Source: Pseudogracilibacillus sp037071985
Lineage (GTDB): Bacteria; Bacillota; Bacilli; Bacillales; Amphibacillaceae
Direction: 5' to 3'
NCBI RefSeq assembly: GCF_037071985.1
Contig: NZ_JAXHDF010000016.1
Span: 1-64,000, forward strand
DNA: 64,000 nucleotides
Positions within the stretch are counted from its first letter, which is position 1. Each line of letters begins with the position of its first letter. The translations under genes and the position numbers were made by a program. Positions 8,450-15,700 of the stretch are shown here, piece after piece. The notes below the pieces were generated by a model, which was given only the letters and a program-made list of their open reading frames with translations, was not told where the DNA came from and made no database searches.

Positions 8450-10738
8450 ATGGCGAAAATTAAAAGCTCTAATTTAGGTTACCCAAGAATTGGGGAAAAT
8501 AGAGAATGGAAACGTGCTCTAGAAGCGTATTGGAACAGAACTATTTCCGAAGAAGAACTGACTGAAAAAACGGATGCGATCCGTCTGGAAAACTTAAAAA
8601 AACAAAAAGAACAGGGAATCGACCTCATTCCTGTTGGGGATTTTTCCTTATATGACCATGTATTAGATACGTCCGTGACATTTGGCATTGTACCAGAAAG
8701 ATATAATTATTCCGGCGGTAAAGTAAATATAGATACATATTTTGCTATTGCAAGAGGGATTGATGACGCCGTCGCATCGGAAATGACAAAATGGTTTAAT
8801 ACAAACTATCACTATATCGTACCAGAACTGGACGGAGTTAAGCCGAAGTTAGTAGAAAACCGAGCACTTGATTATTATAAGGAAGCAAAGGAAAACCTCG
8901 GAATCGATGGAAAGCCGGTTATTTTAGGGCCGATTACATACCTAAAACTGTCAAAAGGGTATGAGCCAAATGAATTTAACCAACTTGTAGATACATTCCT
9001 TCCTTTGTACGTGCAAATTTTACAAGAACTTGCTGAAGCAGGAGCTACGTGGGTTCAGATAGATGAGCCAATTTTTTCGACGAATGTTTCGGAGGAAATT
9101 GTAGAAGCAGCTGAGAAAGTATATCGTGTATTTGCTAAAGAAGTGCCTGAAATAAAAATTATTTTTCAGACTTATTTTGAGAAAGTTTTTCATTTTGAAA
9201 GAATAAGTCAACTTCCAGTCGCAGGAATTGGCCTTGACTTTGTTCATGGGGATTCCTTAGAGTTACTGAGAACGTATGGTTTCCCGCAAGATAAGGTTCT
9301 AGCTGCTGGTATTATAGATGGACGAAATGTATGGCGAGCTAATATTGAAGAAAAGCTTACATTGCTTGAGACGATTCAGCGCTTTGTTCATGATGATCAG
9401 CTGATCATCCAGCCATCATCTTCTTTGCTTCATGTGCCAGTGACGAAAACATTAGAAGAAAAAATTGATTCTGTTATTTTAGAAGGTTTATCATTTGCAG
9501 ATGAAAAATTGCAAGAAGTCGTTACACTCACAAAAGGCTTAGTCACAGGAAGAAAGAGCATTCAAACTGAAATTTACGAAGTAAAAGAAGCATTAGGTAA
9601 TTTGCAAGCTACGTATCGCTCGAATAAGGAAGTAAGAGAAGAGATTACTAATTTAACTTTGGAAGATGCGAAAAGAAACGAAATCTTTTCAGAGAGAATT
9701 AAACTCCAGGAAGAACGTTTTAAATTACCTTTACTTCCGACGACAACAATAGGTAGCCTTCCGCAGACACCGGAAGTGAGAAGTACTCGGACGAAATGGC
9801 GAAAAGGAGAGATTACAGATAAAGATTATACTCAATTTGTATTTGATCAAATCAATCGCTGGATTGCCATCCAAGAGGAAATAGATATCGATGTACTTGT
9901 TCATGGAGAATTTGAGCGTAATGACATGGTTGAATATTTTGGTGAAAAATTTAATGGATTCTCAGTCACGGAATATGGCTGGGTACAGTCGTACGGTTCT
10001 CGTTGTGTAAAGCCGCCGCTCATTTTCGGAGATGTTTCATGGGATAAACCGATTACGGTGAAAGAGAGTGTCTATGCCCAATCATTGACAAACCGTCCGG
10101 TAAAAGGAATGCTTACAGGCCCTGTAACGATTTTAAATTGGTCATTTGTCCATGATACAACGCCACGTTATGAAATTATGAAACAAATTGCTTTAGCTCT
10201 ACAAAAGGAAATCGAAGCTTTAGAAGAAAACGGAATTAAAATTATTCAAGTAGATGAGCCTGCACTTAGAGAAGGATTGCCACTTGATCATGAAAAATGG
10301 GAAGAATATCTAGAAGAATCAGCTTATGCGTTCAGGCTCGCAACAGCCACTGTAGCTGCAGATACACAAATTCATACACATATGTGCTATTCGAACTTCG
10401 AAGATATTTTTGACTGCATTGATGCCTTAGATGCAGATGTTATTTCTATTGAAACATCTAGAAGTCATGGCGAACTTGTCTCTACCTTTGAAGAAAATAC
10501 GTATACGAAAGAAATCGGATTAGGGGTGTATGATATTCATAGCCCACGAATTCCGGCTGTCAATGAAATTAAGCAAAATATTAATCGAGCTTTGCAGACA
10601 ATTACACCGAAACAATTTTGGGTCAACCCGGACTGTGGACTGAAGACACGAAAAGAAGACGAAACAATCGCTGCCCTCAAAGTAATGGTTGAAGCAGCAA
10701 AAGAGGTTAGAAAAGAACAATTAACAACACAAAGATAA
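8450..10738 (+). CDS. metE: Cobalamin-independent methionine synthase
   Basis: The enzyme transfers a methyl group from 5-methyltetrahydropteroyl-tri-L-glutamate to homocysteine, the last step of methionine synthesis. ATG 8450 is chosen over the in-frame ATG at 8435 because GGAGG lies between them; this gives 762 residues, the B. subtilis length. The N-terminal domain begins SSNLGYPRIGENREWKR. In the catalytic half, the zinc ligands are visible in HTHMCYSNF and NPDCGLKTR, and TTIGSLPQTPEVR opens the domain. It is the third gene of the metI-yitJ-metE operon. Confidence 0.96.
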   Translation: MAKIKSSNLGYPRIGENREWKRALEAYWNRTISEEELTEKTDAIRLENLKKQKEQGIDLIPVGDFSLYDHVLDTSVTFGIVPERYNYSGGKVNIDTYFAIARGIDDAVASEMTKWFNTNYHYIVPELDGVKPKLVENRALDYYKEAKENLGIDGKPVILGPITYLKLSKGYEPNEFNQLVDTFLPLYVQILQELAEAGATWVQIDEPIFSTNVSEEIVEAAEKVYRVFAKEVPEIKIIFQTYFEKVFHFERISQLPVAGIGLDFVHGDSLELLRTYGFPQDKVLAAGIIDGRNVWRANIEEKLTLLETIQRFVHDDQLIIQPSSSLLHVPVTKTLEEKIDSVILEGLSFADEKLQEVVTLTKGLVTGRKSIQTEIYEVKEALGNLQATYRSNKEVREEITNLTLEDAKRNEIFSERIKLQEERFKLPLLPTTTIGSLPQTPEVRSTRTKWRKGEITDKDYTQFVFDQINRWIAIQEEIDIDVLVHGEFERNDMVEYFGEKFNGFSVTEYGWVQSYGSRCVKPPLIFGDVSWDKPITVKESVYAQSLTNRPVKGMLTGPVTILNWSFVHDTTPRYEIMKQIALALQKEIEALEENGIKIIQVDEPALREGLPLDHEKWEEYLEESAYAFRLATATVAADTQIHTHMCYSNFEDIFDCIDALDADVISIETSRSHGELVSTFEENTYTKEIGLGVYDIHSPRIPAVNEIKQNINRALQTITPKQFWVNPDCGLKTRKEDETIAALKVMVEAAKEVRKEQLTTQR

Positions 10739-10889
10739 TCCTTGCGCGTCTTCTTAAGTAAGAAATAAGAGTGTTACCGAATAGAGAAAACACCTCTCTT
10801 GAATTCCAGTTGGTAGTTCAGAAGGGGAGAATCATCTAGTTCCATTCTTGTTAAGGATTAATTTTCACCTTACTAGTAAAAAAAGAAGA
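10739..10889 (+). other. Gap after metE with no clear terminator
   Basis: Apart from a short imperfect pairing (AGTGTT with AACACC near 10771-10793) nothing is recognisable before the repeat element begins at 10890. Confidence 0.4.
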
Positions 10890-11184
10890 GGCTGCGACAA
10901 TACAAAATTATCAACCGAAAAAGCGAACAATACGCTAGTTTAGCGGAGGAAATATACGTAGACTCCTCGTCGGCTAAAAACGGTCACGTCCTGTGACCAA
11001 CGTCGACACTAGGACGTCCTGTCCGTCGCGGGAAAAGCACGAGTCCGCAGATCCCTGTAGCGACTCGAAACGAGGAGCTACAGAAGCTAAGGCCGTGCCC
11101 GTGGAAAGCGAAGTATATTTCCGAAGCTATCATACATTTATTTTGTTCGTCTTTTCTTTATTAAAAAATACTTTTGTCCCAGCC
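10890..11184. repeat. MITE-like intergenic repeat with terminal inverted repeats
   Basis: The 295-bp element is bounded by GGCTGCGACAA (10890-10900) and TTGTCCCAGCC (11174-11184), an 11-bp inverted pair with one mismatch. Inner arms also match each other (GGAAATATACGT on the left, the complement of GTATATTTCC on the right), and smaller hairpins lie between them (GGTCAC/GTGACC and CTGTAGC/GCTACAG). It encodes no credible protein. A degenerate part of the right half recurs at 33224-33304, and a shorter element with similar ends lies at 17964-18070. This resembles the non-coding repeats found between genes in many Bacillaceae. It separates the convergent metE and amidase genes. Confidence 0.75.
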
Positions 11185-11192
11185 ACTTTCTA

Positions 11193-12614
11193 TTATGCTT
11201 TAAATAATAAATCAGGTTTTTTATTTTCAAGTGGGTTCGTTTGCTCAAAAGCATATCCAGCATTTAAGATTGCTGCTTCTCCAAAAGCAGGCCCCATGAA
11301 TTGTAAACCTACTGGCAGTCCTTGACTAAAACCACAAGGTACTGATAATGCTGGCAGTCCAGTTAAGTTACCCGGCCCCATAAAGCGAATAATATTATCG
11401 ATCAAATCAACTTTTTTACCGTTAAGATCTGCAAAGTCATCTCCAATATCATTTGGCAAGATTGGTAATGTTGGCATCGCAAGGATGTCTACTTGTTCAA
11501 AAGCTTTTCTGAAGTCATGTTTCAACTGTCTTCTTACTTGTTGTGCTTGCAAGTAATCAACAGCAGAAGGTAGTTCACCTAGTTCAAATAACATACGAAT
11601 ATCATGGCCAAAATCATTTGGTCTTGTTAACATATCGCTATGATGAATAGCAGATGCTTCTGATAGGGAAGTGACTAACTCTGCCCATTCGGCATATTTA
11701 AGGGTAGGAATCTTCACTGTTTGAACTTTAGCACCTTGGTCAACTAATTTCTGAATTCCTGCACGTACAAGCTTTTCGATTTCAGAGTCGACTTCTCTAA
11801 AGTAGTAGTCTTCCTCTATTCCAATAACAAGATTTTTTACATCTCCAGTTACTTTTCCTATGTAATCGTCAACTGGAACGTAAACCGTTGTAGGGTCGTT
11901 TGGATCAAAACCAGCGATGATTTGCAATAATCCAGCAGCATCTTTAACTGTTTTTGTCATTGGTCCAACATGGTCGAGTGACCAAGCTAAAGGATACACT
12001 CCATATTTACTTACACGGCCAAAAGTTTGTTTTAACCCAACAATTCCATTTGCAGATGAAGGAATACGGATAGAACCTGCTGTGTCAGTCCCTAATGAAG
12101 CGACACTAGAGCCAACAGCAACTGCTGCACCTGATCCACCGCTAGAGCCCCCAGGGATTTTCTCAAGATTCCAAGGGTTTTTCACTGCACCATAATGTGG
12201 GTTATTGTTCGTGATTCCCCAAGCGTATTCATGCATACTCACTTTTCCTGTGAAAATAACACCGGCATTTCTTAATTTTTTAATGACCGTGGCATCATAA
12301 TCAGAAACAAAGTCCTTATGAATTTTCGAAGACATTGTTGTAACTTTATCTTTAAAATATATGTTATCCTTAATCCCCATAGGAATACCGTGATACATGC
12401 CGCGATAATTCCCGTTAACAATTTCTTCTTCTACTTTTTTAGCATCCTCTATTGCGTCCTCGCGGTAAACTTCCATATACGCATTAATTTTTCCTTCTGT
12501 CGCTTCTGCTTGATTTAATATCTCTTCTGTTAATTCAACAGGGGAAAGTTCTTTTTTCTCAATTAATGGTGCTAACTCTTCAACCGCCATTGCTGCTAAA
12601 TTTTTACTCAACAT
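11193..12614 (-). CDS. Amidase of the amidase-signature (GatA-like) family
   Basis: A 473-residue amidase-signature hydrolase that cleaves a C-N amide bond. The Ser-cisSer-Lys triad region is recognisable: the lysine in GIPMGIKDNI, then PGGSSGGSGAAVA, and the nucleophile region TDTAGSIRIPSSANG. The ATG at 12614 follows GGAGGTGATC. Its start lies inside the end of the small upstream gene, so the pair is translationally coupled. There is no signal peptide. The substrate is unknown. The divergent receptor-type sigma-54 activator and the -24/-12 promoter suggest induction by an amide or urea-like compound. A true GatA role is unlikely, because gatB is absent and regulation is of a catabolic type. 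Confidence 0.88.
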   Translation of the reverse strand: MLSKNLAAMAVEELAPLIEKKELSPVELTEEILNQAEATEGKINAYMEVYREDAIEDAKKVEEEIVNGNYRGMYHGIPMGIKDNIYFKDKVTTMSSKIHKDFVSDYDATVIKKLRNAGVIFTGKVSMHEYAWGITNNNPHYGAVKNPWNLEKIPGGSSGGSGAAVAVGSSVASLGTDTAGSIRIPSSANGIVGLKQTFGRVSKYGVYPLAWSLDHVGPMTKTVKDAAGLLQIIAGFDPNDPTTVYVPVDDYIGKVTGDVKNLVIGIEEDYYFREVDSEIEKLVRAGIQKLVDQGAKVQTVKIPTLKYAEWAELVTSLSEASAIHHSDMLTRPNDFGHDIRMLFELGELPSAVDYLQAQQVRRQLKHDFRKAFEQVDILAMPTLPILPNDIGDDFADLNGKKVDLIDNIIRFMGPGNLTGLPALSVPCGFSQGLPVGLQFMGPAFGEAAILNAGYAFEQTNPLENKKPDLLFKA

Positions 12615-12786
12615 GATCACCTCCAGGAATATTTCGAAGCGCTATGTCTGCATCATCAATGTTCACACCATCTAAGTCTCCACGCAGCTGCGCCATTGCT
12701 TTCCAACGTCTATCCAAAACTTCAAGATGTTCCTCTCTAGGTTTTATCCCTTTGTTTTCTAACAATTCCTTAATTGTTAACGACAC
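12604..12786 (-). CDS. Small amidase-partner protein (AtzG/GatC-like, DUF4089-type)
   Basis: A 60-residue, mostly helical acidic protein containing LTIKELLENKGI, EVLDRRWKAMAQLRGDLD and DDADIALRNIPGGDH at the end. Small proteins of this size directly before amidase-signature enzymes include AtzG, the GatC-like stabilising subunit of AtzE, and the same role is inferred here. A GTG start at 12786 is chosen because AAGGAG lies 9 bases upstream; the ORF can be read back to a GTG at 12795, but that would overlap the ribosome site. It overlaps the amidase start by 11 bases and is the first gene after the sigma-54 promoter. Confidence 0.72.
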   Translation of the reverse strand: MSLTIKELLENKGIKPREEHLEVLDRRWKAMAQLRGDLDGVNIDDADIALRNIPGGDHVE

Positions 12787-12828
12787 GCTTACCACTCCTT
12801 ATAAAATTAATTTTCTTAATAAATATAT

Positions 12829-12845
12829 TGCAATTTACGTGCCAA
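12829..12845 (-). promoter_or_regulatory. Sigma-54 (-24/-12) promoter of the amidase operon
   Basis: On the minus strand the sequence reads TTGGCACGTAAATTGCA, an exact match to the sigma-54 consensus TGGCACG-N4-TTGCA. It lies about 45 bases before the GTG of the small partner gene, in the correct orientation. The divergent gene encodes a sigma-54 activator. A CCAAC/GTTGG inverted repeat touches the upstream edge. The activator binding site is probably within 12846-13050 but was not identified. Confidence 0.9.
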
Positions 12846-13053
12846 CTTTTTGGTTGGACGGACAGAAAAAAATTGTTATAAAGTATTTCTCCGTTGAAAC
12901 CGCATAGTATCAATAATGGGGTAATAAATAGGTAAGTTTAACAGTTTGAATAGTTCAAATGAAACCGCTATTATTAAAATAAGAATTGTAAATAATCTGT
13001 CTCAAATTGAGAACGCTTTCTTGAAATGGGACATAAAAAGGGAGGAAGGAAAT

Positions 13054-15327
13054 GTGCATATAAAGGTAGGCCTCTTATTTTCTTTTACTGGAACCACTGC
13101 TATTACCGAGAAAGGACAATATGATGCTGCCTGCTTCGCCATTCATCAATTCCAACAGCAAGGACATATAGTAGAAGTAATTGCTAAAGATATATGTTCT
13201 GATCCTTATAAGGCTGCACAGGAAGCCGAGGCACTCGCGAATCAAGGTGTTAACGTATTTATTGGTTGTTACACTTCTGCCTGTCGGAAAGCCATCTTAC
13301 CTATTTTAGAAAAACATAATTGTTTACTCGTTTACCCTACGCTCTATGAAGGGCAAGAAGATCATCCGAATGTATTTTATACGGGAGAAGTCCCTAATCA
13401 GCAAGTCCATACATTACTTGATTATCTAATGGATTCGTATGGAAAACGTATATATTTAGTAGGAAACGATTATATCTATCCTCGTGAAACAAATGCGCAA
13501 GTTAAAACATATGCGATGGAAAAGGAAGGTGAAATTGTCCAAGAGCAATATGTTCCATTTGGCCATCGGGAATTCCATAACGTCATTCAAGATATCATTT
13601 TAAAAAAACCCGACGTAATTTTTTCGACGTTAGTAGGACAAAGTGTTCCATCCTTTTATAAAACCTATAAACAGATGGGTTTACACTCCGACTCTGTCCC
13701 TATATTTAGTCCAATTACAAAAGAAACGGAATTAGAAGCGATGGGATATGAGGTAGGAGCCGGTCATTACAGTTCCGCAAGTTATTTTCAATCACTAGAT
13801 AATTCATTAAATCATAAATTTGTAGCTCGCTTTAAAAAATTCTTTGGTAAGAACAAATCAATTTCATCCGTTATGTTTAATACGTATTTAGGTACCGAGA
13901 TTGTACTAGATGCAATCATCCATATAAACAGCTATGATCCTAAGAAAATTTTTAAATATATAAGTGGTAAAAAGATAGAGACAGAATGTGGGCAGCTCCG
14001 AATAGGGACGGAAAAACGTCATTTATCACGTCCAGTTAAAGTTGGAAAAGCATTACCAGATGGACAGTTTGAGATTGTTTGGGATTCAGCTAATAATATT
14101 CAACCTCGTCCGTATAAAATTAAACTAAATAAACGAAGTCAATTAAATGAGATCGTTCTAAATGCGTGGGGACAAATTAGTGATGAAGCCATTATCGCAT
14201 TGTCGGAAGAAAAAATAATCCAATATATGAGTCGGAAAGCCCAGGAAATGACGGACTTTAATAAAGGTGATACAGTCAGTTCTACTATGTGGAAAGAACT
14301 AGAAAGAAAGTTTGATATCCATTCGTATGAAACGAAACCAAAAACTCTGTTACTATTAAAACCAAATCTTCACAAAGACTTCGACCCTATAAGTCAATTC
14401 GGAAATATTTTTACAAAAAACATTATTTTTCAGCATGAATTAGAAACGGCAAAAATAGCTGCGCAAACAACTGCAAATGTGTTAATACTCGGAGAAACAG
14501 GTACTGGAAAAGAAGTAATGGCTCGCGCTATTCATGAAGAAAGCAGCAGAAAAAACAATCCATTTATCGCTGTAAATACGGGCGCGATACCAAAAGATTT
14601 GATTACGAGTGAGCTATTTGGCTATACAGATGGAACGTTTACAGGTGCAAAAAAAGGTGGAGCAATTGGAAAATTTGAAAGTGCACATACCGGAACTTTA
14701 TTCCTTGATGAAATAGGGGAAATGCCAAAAGAGCTTCAAGTTGTTCTATTGCGTGCTATTGAAACGAAAAGAATTATTCGTCTCGGTGATACAGTAGAAC
14801 GTCCCGTTGATATACGGATCATTGCGGCGACCAATAGAAATCTGGAAGAAGAAATAGCGTACAATAATTCTTTCCGTTCAGATCTATATTATCGTTTAAA
14901 CGTCCTATCTATTGATATTCCTGCTTTAAGGGAAAGACCTGAGGATATTGAAGCGCTCACTTGGAAATTCATCAAGGAATTACAAGAGATCTATGGGAAT
15001 GGGCCAAGAAAGATTGATCGAGAAGTAATGCAACTCTTTATTGAATATCCATGGCCTGGGAATGTCCGTGAACTTCGAAATATAATGGAACGTGCATATC
15101 TGCTTTCGAGAGAAAAATCTGATTCCATTACAGCTCATCATCTGCCAAGAAATATTAAAGGGTATTACCAACGAGCAGTATCTTCAGACCTTTCTTTGAA
15201 AGATGTGGAGAAAAATCTGATTACCCAAGCATTAAAGGAGACGAGCAGTGTAAATGAAGCATCAAAAAAATTAGGCATTGGTCGGAGTACTCTATACCGG
15301 AAAATGAAAGAATTTGAAATTAGTTAA
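13054..15327 (+). CDS. Sigma-54-dependent activator with amide-receptor-like sensor domain
   Basis: A 757-residue regulator. Residues 1 to about 365 look like the AmiC/UrtA-type ligand-binding fold (VGLLFSFTGTTAITEKGQ, FIGCYTSACRKAILPILE, NVFYTGEVPNQQ) but carry no signal peptide, so the sensor is cytoplasmic. About 370-440 resembles a PAS domain (AWGQISDEAIIALSEE). The AAA+ domain has Walker A GETGTGKE near 480, the sigma-54 contact loop as GTFTGA (usually GAFTGA) near 527 and Walker B TLFLDEIGEM. A Fis-type HTH ends the protein (ASKKLGIGRSTLYRKMKEF). GTG 13054 after GGAGGAAGG is preferred over a TTG at 12946 without a ribosome site. It is divergent from the amidase operon, which it presumably activates when an amide is bound. 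Confidence 0.88.
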   Translation: MHIKVGLLFSFTGTTAITEKGQYDAACFAIHQFQQQGHIVEVIAKDICSDPYKAAQEAEALANQGVNVFIGCYTSACRKAILPILEKHNCLLVYPTLYEGQEDHPNVFYTGEVPNQQVHTLLDYLMDSYGKRIYLVGNDYIYPRETNAQVKTYAMEKEGEIVQEQYVPFGHREFHNVIQDIILKKPDVIFSTLVGQSVPSFYKTYKQMGLHSDSVPIFSPITKETELEAMGYEVGAGHYSSASYFQSLDNSLNHKFVARFKKFFGKNKSISSVMFNTYLGTEIVLDAIIHINSYDPKKIFKYISGKKIETECGQLRIGTEKRHLSRPVKVGKALPDGQFEIVWDSANNIQPRPYKIKLNKRSQLNEIVLNAWGQISDEAIIALSEEKIIQYMSRKAQEMTDFNKGDTVSSTMWKELERKFDIHSYETKPKTLLLLKPNLHKDFDPISQFGNIFTKNIIFQHELETAKIAAQTTANVLILGETGTGKEVMARAIHEESSRKNNPFIAVNTGAIPKDLITSELFGYTDGTFTGAKKGGAIGKFESAHTGTLFLDEIGEMPKELQVVLLRAIETKRIIRLGDTVERPVDIRIIAATNRNLEEEIAYNNSFRSDLYYRLNVLSIDIPALRERPEDIEALTWKFIKELQEIYGNGPRKIDREVMQLFIEYPWPGNVRELRNIMERAYLLSREKSDSITAHHLPRNIKGYYQRAVSSDLSLKDVEKNLITQALKETSSVNEASKKLGIGRSTLYRKMKEFEIS

Positions 15328-15426
15328 CTCGACTTTCTCGTCAATAAAGTGAGTTACGTTAATTAAAGATGGTAGAAAGTTTATTTTGTCGGCAGCTATT
15401 AGCCCCATATAGGGAAAAGAGAAAGA

Positions 15427-15506
15427 GAAGTCGTTTTCTAGTATGCAAAGGGGTAGTCGATTGATGAGAGTCGTTTTCCTTTATGCAAAAGTAGGAAACG
15501 ATTAAC
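15427..15506. repeat. Imperfect 40-bp tandem duplication
   Basis: Two neighbouring 40-base units (15427-15466 and 15467-15506) share AGTCGTTTTC, TATGCAAA and a final CGATT. The second unit can also fold on itself (TCGTTTTCCT with AGGAAACGA). It is non-coding, and its role is unknown. The rest of the 15328-15700 gap holds only the terminator below and the protease ribosome site. Confidence 0.5.
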
Positions 15507-15580
15507 GCGTATTGTATTTCTGTAGAGGTAATACATTTATTATTCGAAGTTAATGCGCAATTTATATGAAAAAATAGCTA

Positions 15581-15614
15581 AGCCTCTCGGGAAGATTATG
15601 CCCTGAGAGGCTTT
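15581..15614 (+). terminator. Terminator downstream of the sigma-54 activator
   Basis: AGCCTCTCGGG pairs with CCCTGAGAGGCT with a single bulged T, over a 9-base loop; only a short T-run (TTT) follows. It lies 250 bases after the activator gene and would end its transcript before the protease. Confidence 0.65.
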
Positions 15615-15700
15615 CATATGGAGGTTTCCGTTTCGTACAAATAAAAAATGAATAGCCTTCCTTTTTTGGTAAAAACTACACCAAGAAAGGAAGCGGTCGC

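Noticed and set aside
10993..11325. 110-residue open frame across the repeat element
   Set aside because: It starts inside the MITE-like repeat, has no ribosome site, and runs antisense into the amidase gene.
11193..12614. gatA of the Glu-tRNA(Gln) amidotransferase
   Set aside because: gatB is absent and the gene sits behind a sigma-54 promoter with a dedicated activator, which indicates a catabolic amidase.
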